From: BM003 sp963699835
GTDB taxonomy: Bacteria; Pseudomonadota; Gammaproteobacteria; Steroidobacterales; BM003
NCBI GenBank assembly: GCA_963699835.1
Contig: CAVOVJ010000014.1
Span: forward strand, 62,001-126,000
Direction: 5' to 3'
Length of the DNA: 64,000 bases
The notes beneath the pieces were generated by a model. It was not told the origin of the DNA. It ran no database searches and saw only the letters and a list, made by a program, of their open reading frames with translations. Positions 35,890 through 45,915 of the stretch are shown here, piece by piece (the stretch's first letter is position 1; every line of letters starts with the position of its first letter). Both the position numbers and the translations under genes were made by a program.

Positions 35890-37798
35890 AAAACTTTCCC
35901 AGCTAAGCATCAACAACGACGCGCGGGCGATGATCGCGAGGGCCCGCGAGGAAGGCATCGAGACGGTATGGGACCGGCTGGCGGCACAACAACCGCAGTG
36001 TGGCTATTGCGCGATGGGCGTGAGCTGCCGCAACTGCTCGATGGGCCCGTGCCGGGTCGACCCCTTTGGCGACGGACCGCAGAAGGGCGTTTGCGGTGCC
36101 GACGCCGACATCATCGTCGCTCGCAATCTCGGGCGAACGATCGCGGCCGGCGCCTCGGCCCACTCCGATCACGGCCGGGACATCCTCGAGGTGTTCGCGG
36201 AACTCGCCAAAGGCGAAACCTCGGGCTACGAACTGCGCGACGAAACCAAGCTGAGAAGCCTGGCCGAGGAATGGGGCATCGATCCGACCGGGCGCAGACC
36301 GAACGAGGTTGCATCCGACCTGGCCGAGGCGATGATGGAAGAATTCGGTACCGCCAAGGGCCACCTCAGCTTCAGCGACCGGGCGCCCGATAAACGCACG
36401 AAACTCTGGAAGACGCTCGGAATAGACCCGCGCGGCATCGACCGCGAGAACGTCGAGATGCTGCACCGGACACACATGGGCGTGGACAACGATTACGTCA
36501 ACACGCTGTTGCATGGCCTGCGCACCAGCCTGTCGGACGGCTGGGGCGGATCGATGGTGGCAACCGAACTCTCCGACGTGATGTTCGGCACCCCCCAGCC
36601 GGTCGCCTCCCGGGTCAATCTGGGCGCACTGAAGGCCGACTACGTCAACATCGCGCTGCACGGCCATAACCCGCTGCTTTCCGATGTCATCATGCAGGCA
36701 GCCGAAGACGAGGAACTCGTTGCACGGGCCAAGGAACTCGGGGCGAAAGGCATCAACCTGGTAGGGCTTTGCTGCACCGGCAACGAGCTGCAGATGCGCA
36801 AAGGATTGCCGATGGCCGGCAACCACCTGATGCAGGAACTCGTGCTCCTGACCGGGGCGCTCGATGCGATGGTCGTCGATTACCAGTGCATCATGCCGTC
36901 GGTGACGGACGTGGCAAAGTGCTTCCACACCGAAGTCATTTCCACCGCCGACAAGGCGAAGTTCACCGGTGCTACGCATATCTCGTTCGATCCGCGGCGC
37001 GGCTACGAGATCGGCAAGGAAATCGTCTCGCACGGCGTCGAGGCTTATGCCAACCGCAACCCTGAGCGGGTTCGTATCCCCGGGGATACCGTGGAAATGA
37101 TGGCGGGATTCTCGGTAGAGGCGATACTCGCCGCGCTGGGCGGCACGCCAGAGCCGCTGGTCGAGGCGATCAAGGCAGGTAAGATCCGCGGTGCGGTCGG
37201 CGTCGTCGGCTGCAACAACCCGAAGATCTCGCAGGATCATGGCCATGTCACGTTGACCCGTCGGTTGATCGAAAACGACATCCTCGTGCTCGTGACCGGG
37301 TGCTCGGCGGTGGCCAACGGCAAGGCCGGCCAGATGATGCCCGAGGCAGCCGAGATGGCCGGGCCGGGTCTCAGAGAGGTCTGCAAGGCGCTAGGTATTC
37401 CGCCGGTGCTGCACATGGGTTCCTGCGTCGACAACACGCGGATCCTGACGCTCGCGGCGGCGCTCGCGAATTATCTCGGCACCGATATCTCGCAACTCCC
37501 GCTCGCCGGGGCCGCGCCCGAGTGGTACTCGGAAAAAGCGGTATCGATCGGCGCCTATGTCGTGGCAAGCGGCATCTACACGGTGCTCGGTGTGCAGCCG
37601 GCGATCTTCGGCAGCCCGAACGTCGTAAACCTGCTGGCAGCCGGGCTCGAAGATGTCGTCGGCGCAAAGTTTGCCATCGAGGCGGACCCGGAGAAAGCAG
37701 CCGTGATGATCCGCAGGCACATCGAGTCGAAACGCGCAGCGCTCGGGCTGCCGCATCTCGAAACCGGCGACGTCGAGGCGCCATCGGAAGCGGCCTGA
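35876..37798 (+). CDS. cooS: Nickel-dependent carbon monoxide dehydrogenase catalytic subunit
   Basis: Oxidises CO with water to CO2, two protons and two electrons. The 640-residue length is normal for CooS. C-cluster ligands are all visible: His in IALHGHNPLL and cysteines in GLCCTGNE, YQCIMPS, VGCNNP, VTGCSAVANGK and MGSCVDN. B-cluster cysteines are C51, C54, C59 and C73. The D-cluster motif is C42-x2-C45 (QCGYCAMG), with Ser at 50 where many CODHs have a second Cys; this is the spacing known from Desulfovibrio vulgaris CODH with a [2Fe-2S] D-cluster. ATG 35876 follows GAGGAGGT. No acetyl-CoA synthase or hydrogenase genes are nearby, so it is a monofunctional enzyme. Confidence 0.96.
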   Translation: MASHEKLSQLSINNDARAMIARAREEGIETVWDRLAAQQPQCGYCAMGVSCRNCSMGPCRVDPFGDGPQKGVCGADADIIVARNLGRTIAAGASAHSDHGRDILEVFAELAKGETSGYELRDETKLRSLAEEWGIDPTGRRPNEVASDLAEAMMEEFGTAKGHLSFSDRAPDKRTKLWKTLGIDPRGIDRENVEMLHRTHMGVDNDYVNTLLHGLRTSLSDGWGGSMVATELSDVMFGTPQPVASRVNLGALKADYVNIALHGHNPLLSDVIMQAAEDEELVARAKELGAKGINLVGLCCTGNELQMRKGLPMAGNHLMQELVLLTGALDAMVVDYQCIMPSVTDVAKCFHTEVISTADKAKFTGATHISFDPRRGYEIGKEIVSHGVEAYANRNPERVRIPGDTVEMMAGFSVEAILAALGGTPEPLVEAIKAGKIRGAVGVVGCNNPKISQDHGHVTLTRRLIENDILVLVTGCSAVANGKAGQMMPEAAEMAGPGLREVCKALGIPPVLHMGSCVDNTRILTLAAALANYLGTDISQLPLAGAAPEWYSEKAVSIGAYVVASGIYTVLGVQPAIFGSPNVVNLLAAGLEDVVGAKFAIEADPEKAAVMIRRHIESKRAALGLPHLETGDVEAPSEAA

Positions 37799-37823
37799 TG
37801 TTACCGGGCCGCCAGGAGAACAG

Positions 37824-38732
37824 ATGATGTGTGAGGCCCATGGACACGATCACGGCGATCACACTCACAGCCACGGCGTGATGCTTGCCCACAACGCCCA
37901 CCCGGACGATTTCCGGGTGGTCGTGACGGGCAAGGGCGGCGTCGGCAAGACCACGCTGACCGCGTTGCTTGCGCTGCTGCTCGGCCGCCGCGAGTACCGC
38001 GTGCTGGCGCTCGATGCCGACCCGCAGATGAACCTCCCCTTTGCGCTGGGTCTCCCCCTCGAGCAGGTCCGCAGCCTCGTGCCACTGAGCGAAAACGCCG
38101 ACTATGTCGAAGAGAAAACCGGTGCCCGTCCGGGCGCAGGCTGGGGGCTCTTCTTCCGCCTGAACCCCGAAGTCGACGACGTCGTCAGGCGCTTCGGTGT
38201 GACCGGTCCCGGCGGAGTCCGGCTGCTCGTCATGGGCAACACCGTGCAGCCGGCGGCCGGGTGTCTGTGTCCGGAAAACGCACTGCTCGGCGCAGTGGTC
38301 AACGCGATCGGTCTGCGTCGCGACGAAGCGATCCTGATGGACACGCAAGCCGGCTTCGAGCATTTCGGGCGAGCGCTCGCGAAAGGTTTTAAACATGCGC
38401 TGGTCGTCACCGACCCGAGCTTCAACGGCATTCAGGTCGCGCTCGCCGCAGCCCGGCTTGCTGCCGAACTCGACGTCGATGGCGTCCACCTGGTCGTCAA
38501 CGGCGTCAGGCATCCGGACGAGTTCAGCCGTGCGATGGACCGCGTCGACACCGCCGGCGGTTTCCCGTTCGCCAGCATCCATTGCCTGCCCTACCAGGAA
38601 CGCCTGTGGCAGACCGAGCCCTCGGTGGCACCGCTGCTCGGGGATCCCGACTCATCGTTGATTAATGCTCTCGAAGGGCTGCTCGACACGCTGGTCGCCC
38701 CGAGGGCGAGGGTATCGTCATGCGCATCGTGA
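37824..38732 (+). CDS. cooC: CooC-type ATPase for nickel insertion into CODH, with His-rich N-terminus
   Basis: MinD/SIMIBI-class ATPase that helps load nickel into the C-cluster of CooS. Deviant Walker A is VTGKGGVGKTTLTALLALLL (residues 35-54), with VLALDADPQMNLPFALG after it. The CxC metal site of CooC is seen in AGCLCPENALLG. A 27-residue N-terminal lead rich in histidine (HGHDHGDHTHSHG) is unusual and could store or bind nickel. The 302-residue protein follows cooS by 25 bases and overlaps the next gene by 13. Confidence 0.92.
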   Translation: MMCEAHGHDHGDHTHSHGVMLAHNAHPDDFRVVVTGKGGVGKTTLTALLALLLGRREYRVLALDADPQMNLPFALGLPLEQVRSLVPLSENADYVEEKTGARPGAGWGLFFRLNPEVDDVVRRFGVTGPGGVRLLVMGNTVQPAAGCLCPENALLGAVVNAIGLRRDEAILMDTQAGFEHFGRALAKGFKHALVVTDPSFNGIQVALAAARLAAELDVDGVHLVVNGVRHPDEFSRAMDRVDTAGGFPFASIHCLPYQERLWQTEPSVAPLLGDPDSSLINALEGLLDTLVAPRARVSSCAS

Positions 38733-39962
38733 TTATCGGCGCCGGGCCCGCCGGCATTTCGGTTGCAGAGCATCTGCGCGCGCTGCAGCCGGACGCGGAT
38801 CAGCAGGCGGATATCACGATGATCTCGGCGGAGCCGTTCCCGCCGTATTCGCCACCGGCAATGGCCGATCATTTTCTCCACGGCCGCGGGGCGGCGTTGT
38901 ACTGGAAGGGGACGGACATTTGCGAACGACTGCAGGTCGACTACCGGGCCGGAACCGAAGTTCGCGCAGTGGATCCAGCGGCGAAACAGGTGGTGCTCGC
39001 CGACGACTCGGCGCTTGCCTTTGACGAGCTGGTGATTGCTACCGGCAGCCGGCTGTACGCACCGATCGACGGCTACGACCTGCCCGGCGTTTACAACTTC
39101 AAGTCGCTGAGCGCGGCACAAGAACTCATCGCGCACGCCCGCGACGGCGAGGTCAATAGTGCGGTCATCGTCGGCGCCGGGTTTATCGGCGTCGAAGTGG
39201 CGCTGCTGCTTGCCGATCTCGGCCTCGACGTGACTATGATCGAGCAGCAGGACCGGGTGATGCCCGGCATGCTGGACGCAGAGACCGCGGAAATCGTCGG
39301 TCATGCGCTTGCCGAGCGCGGGGTGCGTGTTCGCATCGGCGCCCAGGCAGCCGCCTTTGCCGGCAACGGCCAGGCCGATGCGCTGGTCCTCGAGCCGGGT
39401 GAGGTCATCAAGGGAGACGCTTATGTCGCGGCGACCGGGGTCAAGCCCAACCTCGAGTTCCTGGCCGGTGCCGGGCTCGATACAGGCTGGGGCCTGCGGG
39501 TCGACGACGGGCTGTGCACCAACATCCCCTGCATCCGCGCGGCGGGCGACGCCGTCGAGACGCGCGATCGAATGACCGGCGCGCGTTTTGTCCACGCGAT
39601 CTTCCCGAATGCGGTCGCACAGGCGCGGGTCGTAGCTGAGCAGACTGCTCGGTTACGACACCCGTTACGAGGGCGCCGAATCGATGAACAGCCTCCGCCA
39701 CCTGGGCATTCCGGTGATTGCCGTGGGGAGCCAGACCGGTGAGACGGAGCTGAAAATCCGAACAGGCAGACATCTCCGCAAGATCAATCTGACGGAGGGC
39801 CGCATCGTCGGCTTCCGCCTGGCCGGCGACATTCGCGGAGCCGGCGTCTACCGCTCGCTGATGCTGCGGCGCGTGGATGTGAGTCGCTACGGCGACGACT
39901 TGCTCGAGCCCGGGTTCGGACCTACCCGGCTCGCCGGCGCCGTATTCAGTCAGGCGGCCTGA
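38720..39962 (+). CDS. FAD-dependent NAD(P)H oxidoreductase linked to CODH, frameshifted near 39645
   Basis: Pyridine-nucleotide-disulfide-type flavoprotein of about 414 residues, like the FNOR gene often next to cooF and cooS. FAD motif IIGAGPAGISVAEHLRAL, NAD motif VIVGAGFIGVEVALLLADLG, and CIRAAGDAVETRD near the end of the FAD domain are visible. The frame breaks at about 39645; the C-terminal domain goes on in the next frame as LLGYDTRYEGAESMNSLRHLG and KINLTEGRIVGFRLAGDI. Removing the A of CAGACTGCTC gives AEQLLGYDTRYEG. It may pass CO-derived electrons from CooF to NAD(P)+ or to a reductive defence system. ATG 38720 overlaps cooC. Confidence 0.85.
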
Positions 39963-40028
39963 GGAGGAAACTGCCGCGCTGCCCGCCACGCATGTATCAG
40001 CCGATCGATCGGCTTCCATGCTGTGCGG

Positions 40029-41902
40029 CTATCGGCGATCGAGTACCGGCAACAACCTGACCCGCTCGGCGATAGCGCGGAAATCGGGGTCGTTGTGCAG
40101 TTCGCGGTAATGGACATCCACGGCAAGGTAGACCAGCCGATCGTCGGGCGAATCGACCGCTCTTGCGAGCCACTCCATCGCCTGTTGCCGTTTCCCCCAG
40201 TCCGAGATAGGCAACGGCCAGCTTGCTGGGCGGAACGTAGCGCTCGGCAGCGAGCGCCTCGAGTTCCGACGAGTGTCGACCGGGCGCTGACGAAGTCACC
40301 GAGTCTGGCCCGCGCGTGGATCATCGGACCGCCGACGATGGCCAGCCCGAGCGCCGGCAATGCAGCCTCGTATGCGTCGAGCGCCGCGGCCCACTCACCA
40401 AGACCGGCATGAGCCAGGCCGAGAAAATAGATCCCGAACGGGAAGTCCGGAGCCTCTTCCAGCGCCCCCGAGTAGACTTCGAGCGCCGCTTCGTATTGCT
40501 CCGCCCACAGTGCGGGCGAACCCTGCATCAGTTGAGTAGCGGCGACAAGGGATCGAGTTCCAGCGCGGTTTCGAGTTGACGCCGGCAGGCCCCGACCCGC
40601 AGACCGGTAGCAATACAGTTCGCCCAGCCACTGCTGTGCAGTGGCGTTGTTCGGATTTAGCGTAACGGCCTCGCGCAGCAGGTCTTCCGCGGTGTCCCAG
40701 TCCCAGTCGAATTGCATCGCAATGACTCCCAGAACAGCACGCGCCCTCGCATCACCCGCGTCTTCGCGCAACGCGAGATTCGGCCAGGTCGCGCGCGCGC
40801 GGGATCGCCTCGCTCGGAGGCATCGCGCCGTAAAGGGCAAGCAACAGCCACGACTCTGCCAATCCGACCAATGCGTCCACGTAGTCGGGTTCGATTTCCA
40901 GCGCCCGGTCGAAAGCCTCGATCGCTGCGTTCAGTCCGATCAGCGATCGTTGCGACCAGTAGTAACGGCCGTGCAGGTACTCACGGTAAGCGCCGGCATC
41001 GACCGGCGGCGGCAGTTCCTGGAACTGCAGGGTCGGCCGCAATCGCGCCGCGACCGATCGGGCGAGTACTTCGACCGGATCGACGGCGGCACCGCCGAAG
41101 CGGCCGGGATCGAGGTTCGACGACCACAACAGACCGCCATCGCGGGTCGAAACCAGTCGAGCGCTGAGACGCGGTCCTTTCGCACCGGTCTCCACCCGGC
41201 CGATCAGCAGTGCCTGCACGTTGAGCTTCTCGCCGAGCGCCCGCGGATCGAGCATACCGGGCTGGTGCGGCCCGGACGACACCACGGTGATTCCCTCGAT
41301 TCGCGATACCGCGCGCATCAGTTGATCCGTCAACGCCGGCGCGAGGCGCGCGTCCTCAGCGGTTGCGGCAACGATCGGCAAGTACCGATATACGGTCGAT
41401 GATCTCCGCCGCCAGCTGCGGCTCGTCCCGGTCGGGAGAACGCAAAAGCAACATCACTGCAGCAATCGCCGCGGCGACCGCCGCAAGCGACAACCACCGG
41501 CCGCGCAGCGACGAGGGCTGAGCATCGGCTTCGGCACTCGTATCGGTTACCGGCCCGGTCTCTGCTGGCCGGCGGTGTAGCAGTCCGGGTGACCGGCGCG
41601 ATGAACCGATACCCCTCACCGCGATGGGTTTCGATGAAACCGGGGCGGGTCGCCGGTGTCATCGAGGCGCTTTCGGATCGTGCTGACACAACGGGTCAGC
41701 GCTTCCTCATTGACGCGATCGACTCCAGAAGCGCTCGAGCAGTTCCTCGCGAGTCACGAGGCGCGGCGCTTCCCGGGCGAGGTAGCTCAGCACGGCCCGC
41801 GGTTTGCGCTGGAGATGCACCCGTGTGCCGTTTCGCAGCAACGTCTTTGTGACGGTATCGATCCGAAAATCGCCGAACGCAAGGCGACACGGCGTCGTTC
41901 AC
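40029..41902 (-). CDS. CadC-like winged-helix regulator with TPR domain, broken by many frameshifts
   Basis: Pieces in successive minus frames, in order, form one protein: winged helix FGDFRIDTVTKTLLRNGTR, KPRAVLSYLAREAPRLVTRE, VNEEALTRCVSTIRKRLDD and FIETHRGEGYRFIAPV; a membrane helix WLSLAAVAAAIAAVMLLL; a TolB-like domain with ALLIGRVETGAKGPRLSARL; then TPR helices such as AAIEAFDRALEIEPDYVDAL and WLARAVDSPDDRLVYLAVDV. At least seven one-base shifts are needed, each in the same sense. The start may be GTG 41902. Transmembrane regulators of this type sense envelope signals and bind promoter DNA. The gene is either dead or badly affected by sequence errors. It is divergent from the cytochrome gene. 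Confidence 0.75.
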
Positions 41903-42172
41903 CCCCCTGAGCTGATTCAAGTCGCGACCGATCCGTGTCCATCGCTCCGTTATCGCTGCCGCTCGACATGTTGCCGGCTGATGACCGTCCTCGGCAGCGG
42001 GATGCCTCAATTTCCGGCGAAATTACGGCGAAATACCGGATTGGTTCAGGAATTCACATATGTCTATCAGTAGTTTAGCAGTCGTCCCGAACTCCGGCCG
42101 GAGAGGGAGACAGACAGAGGGAGTCAGGAAGATGCGCAGAATCACGCCGCCAGGCCCGCGACCGGAACATCC

Positions 42173-43752
42173 GTGCGATCCACGCCCCGAACGCTCAGGA
42201 GGCTGTTGTCAGGTCTCGCGTTTCTCGCCGGTTCTCTCGCTGCACGGCGGCGACCTTGGCCGGGAACTCGCAGTGGCCGAACACTTGTCCGATGGCGACG
42301 AATTCGTATTGCCGACAGGCGAACTCATTGCTCACGGCAAGCTCCTGTTCGATGCCCAGTGGACGACCCAGGACGGGGCCGGGCGGCCGCAAACCACCGG
42401 TACCGGCGCCGCACTCGCCGATCCCGGCTCGCCCCTGCTGTTCCCGCGCAATACCAACCGAATTTCCGGCCCCGACGCCAATGCCTGCGCCGGGTGCCAC
42501 AACCTGCCGCGGTCCGGCGGCGCCGGTGACCGCGTCGCCAACGTGTTCGTACTTGGGCAGCGCTTCGATTTCGCGACGTTCGCAGCACTCGGACCCGATC
42601 ACCACGCGCGGCGCGATCGACGAGCGCGGGAATCCGGTCACGCTGCAGACCATCGCCAACGAGCGCAACACCGTCGGTATGTTCGGGGCCGGGTACATCG
42701 AGATTCTCGCCAGGCAGATGACGGCCCGGTTACAGTCGCGTCGAAACCGGCTCGAGCCCGGCGAGGAAATACGGCTCAGAGCCAAGCACGTAGAATTCGG
42801 CACACTCCGCCGCGATTCGGACGGCAATTGGGACACCTCCTCGGTCGAGGGGCTGCCGGCAACCAGTCTCGTCTCCAGCGGTCCGGCCGACCCGCCGTCT
42901 CTCCTCATCCGGCCGTTTCACCAGGCCGGAGCGGTCGTCTCGCTACGCGAGTTCACCAACAATGCCTTCAACCATCACCACGGCATGCAATCCGTCGAGC
43001 GTTTCGGCCCGGCCGATCCCGACCAGGACGGTATTACCGTTGAACTGACCCGCGCCGACATCACCGCCGTCTCCATTTTCCAGGCAACGCTTGCGGTACC
43101 CGGGCAGCTGATACCGTCCGACCCTGAGATCGAAGACGCGGTCTTTCTCGGCGAGAAGTTGTTTCGCCGGATTGGCTGCGCATCCTGCCACAAACCGTCA
43201 TTGCGGATTAACGGCAACGAATGGTATTCCGAGCCAAATCCGTTCAACCCCCCGGGCAACCTGTTGCCCGGCCAGGCAGCCGAGATCGCCGTCGATCTCA
43301 GCGACCCGGGCCTGGACCCGCCGCGGCTCGAAAGCGCCGGGCGCTTCACCGCCGTACCTGCTTACACCGATATGAAGCTACACGACATTACGACAGGCCC
43401 CGACGATCCCGACTGCGAGCCGCTCGACATGCACTTCCCGCCCGGGAGCGATGAGTTTTTCCACGGAAATTGCCGTTTTCTGACCAGTCGTCTTTGGGGC
43501 GTTGCAAGTTCGGGCCCGTACTTCCATCATGGCAAATACTCGACGATGCGTGAGGCGATCGAGGCCCACGCTGGAGAAGCAGAGGAAAGCCGTGAGACCT
43601 GGGACGCGCTGTCGCCGTACCGCAAGAACGCGCTGATCGAGTTTCTCAAATCCCTGCGTGTGTTGCCGGAGGGCACGCAAAGCAGGATCGTCGATGAGCA
43701 GTTGCGCGCACGCGACTGGCCACCGGCGCGCCTCCAGGCGTCACAACCCTGA
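42173..43752 (+). CDS. Diheme cytochrome c, di-heme oxidoreductase/peroxidase-like, with two frameshifts
   Basis: Periplasmic protein of about 525 residues made from three frames. GTG 42173 starts a signal peptide RTLRRLLSGLAFLAGSLAA; the frame moves at about 42240 to give ELAVAEHLSDGDEFVLPTG and the first heme site ACAGCHNLP; near 42595 it moves again to RGAIDERGNPVTLQTIANER. The second heme site is CASCHKPSL. The last part has ITTGPDDPDCEPLD, LTSRLWGVASSGPYFHHGKY and a C-terminal SLRVLPEG helix, typical of this cytochrome group. An alternative start is ATG 42132 after CAGGAAG. Both shifts are of the +1 sense. The exact substrate is unknown. Confidence 0.78.
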
Positions 43753-43970
43753 GCCGGTCTGCCCGATAGCCGATCGCGTCGCATCCACGGCCATCGATCA
43801 TTTTTTGCCGTGCCGCCCGGTCGGCTAACGGTCAGCTGCGCCTTGCTGGAAAAATTCGCTGGCGAAAAAAATCCATGCCCGCTGGATACAACTGGCAGGT
43901 ATGATTTCCGGTCCATCGACCGCCGAATCCATCCGCTACCGCGGACCGCGAACCCACCAGGAATCCATTG

Positions 43971-45858
43971 ATGACCCGAAACCTCTCCGCCCTGATATTT
44001 GCCGTGCTCCTTCTGCTGGCCTCCGCCTGCTCGAAAGCACCACCCGAAACGGGCGAGACCGCCACCGCGCCGGCAGCCGAGCCGGCAGCAGCCCCGCCAT
44101 CGCCAGCGCAACAAGCGGAAGTGGATTTCTCCGCCATCGTCGCCACCGTTACCCGGCGTTACTTCGCAATGAACCCGGAGATGGCCACCTATTACGGGGT
44201 GCCCGAGTCCCTCGCCGGCCCGGAGCGCGACAGCCTGCTTAGCGGCCTGTCTCCCGAGGCCGAGACCCAACGGCGCGCCATTGCCGCCGCCATCGTCGCG
44301 CTTCTCGAAGCGGTGGACAGCGCCATGCTGGATCCGCGCGAGGCCATCGTCCACGCAGTATTGCTGACCCAGTTCCGCAATGCCTCGGGCCCGGCGCAGG
44401 TGGCCGACTACGGGGCGGTGTTCGCCGACTACGGCAACTGGTTCCTGCCCTACCCGGTCACGCAGTTGTCCGGCCCGCAGATCGCGATCCCAAGCATCCT
44501 CGAGAAACAGCAACGGGTCGCGAGCAGCGAAGACGCCGACGCCTATCTGGCGCGACTGGCCGGATACGACGATGCGATCGACCAGGTCATTGCCAAGATC
44601 GACGCCGATCGAAAACTCGGGGTCGTCCCTCCGGATTTCATCATCGACAAGGCGGTCGCGGTGATCGAGGCGCGTTCGCTCGCCGCCCCGGCCGACCACT
44701 CGCTGGTGACCAGTTTCCGTAAACGGCTCGATGACGCCGGCGTCGACGACCGCGATGCGCACGTGGCCATGGCGGCCCGGCTGATCGAAACCGAAGTCTA
44801 TCCGGCAAACAGGCGCCTCATCGCGGCGCTCAAAGACCTGCGCAATGACGCCGGCAGCGAGGCCGGGGTGTGGCGGCTGCCTAACGGCGAAGCGTTTTAC
44901 CGCGCAATGATCAGGCACATGACAGATACGACGATGGACCCGCGCGAGATCCACGAGATCGGTCTCGCCGAGGTCAAACGCATCACCACGGAAATGGACG
45001 CGATACTGCGCGCCGAGGGTTACACCGAGGGTACGGTCGGCGCGCGCATGAGCGCACTTGGCGAGGAAGAACGGTTTGTCTACCCGAATACCGAGGAAGG
45101 CAAGACCCGATTGATCGCAGATCTCAACGCGCAGATGGCCGAGATCGAACCCATGCTGCCGGACTGGTTCGGCCTGCTTCCAAAAGCGAAAGTCGTCGTG
45201 AAACGGGTGCCGGTCTACGCCGAACAAAGCGCCACCGGCGGCTTCTATGACGCGCCGGCAATGGATGGTTCGCGTCCCGGCACCTACTGGATCAATCTCC
45301 GGGACACGGCGATCTGGCCATCGTACACACTGAAAACGCTGACCTACCACGAGGCCAATCCCGGACATCATTTGCAGACGGTAATCGGGATGGAGCAGGA
45401 CTCACCGATCCTGCAAACGGTGCTCTACTCCAATGCATTCGGCGAGGGCTGGGGGCTTTACGCCGAGGCGCTGGCGAAAGAGATGGGGCTTTACGACAAT
45501 GACCCCTTTCAGCGATCTCGGCCGCCTGCAGGACGAACTGCATCGCGCGATCCGGCTGGTCGTCGACACCGGAATGCACGCGCTCAAGTGGAGCCGCGAC
45601 GAGGCGATCCGCTACATGGTCGAGACCGAGGGCGCGCACCCGTCGGAGGCCGAGGCCGAAATCGACCGTTACATCGTCTGGCCCGGGCAGGCGCTCGGCT
45701 ACAAGATCGGCATGTTGCGAATCCAGGCGCTGCGCGCGGAAGCCAAGGCGGCCATGGGCGAGCGTTTCGATATCCGTGGCTTCCACGACGAGGTGTTGCG
45801 CAACGACGCGGTGCCGCTCGACGTGTTGACAGCCAAGATCGAGCGCTGGATGAAATAG
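43971..45858 (+). CDS. DUF885-family lipoprotein (peptidase-like), frameshifted near 45510
   Basis: A protein of about 629 residues. ATG 43971 begins a lipoprotein signal with lipobox LLLLASACSK, so it is anchored to a membrane. DUF885 signature TLTYHEANPGHHLQTVIGME gives an HExxPGH metal site (H460), with AFGEGWGLYAEALAKEMGLYD nearby. The frame is lost in CCCCTTTCAGC near 45510; deleting one T gives NDPFSDLGRLQDELHRAIRL, and the C-terminal domain then reads to the stop at 45858. Members resemble metallopeptidases of the gluzincin type; substrates are mostly unknown. Convergent with the TPR gene at 45916. Confidence 0.87.
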
Positions 45859-45915
45859 GTCGCACCCGGCCCGGTTCGAAACATCGCATCCAACAGGCGA
45901 ATGTAGTCGAGCCGG

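Noticed and set aside
35903..37246. Long open frame (447 codons) on the minus strand opposite cooS
   Set aside because: Its translation is biased, has no family features and is fully explained by the codon usage of cooS, which has all metal ligands.
43527..45371. Long minus-strand frame (614 codons) opposite the DUF885 and cytochrome genes
   Set aside because: It spans two real genes in antisense, and shows no motifs; high GC gives long shadow frames.
10000..45858. Programmed +1 ribosomal frameshifting as explanation for the broken genes
   Set aside because: The sites share no slippery sequence, no stop codon at the shift and no gene class; sequence error or recent lesion is simpler.
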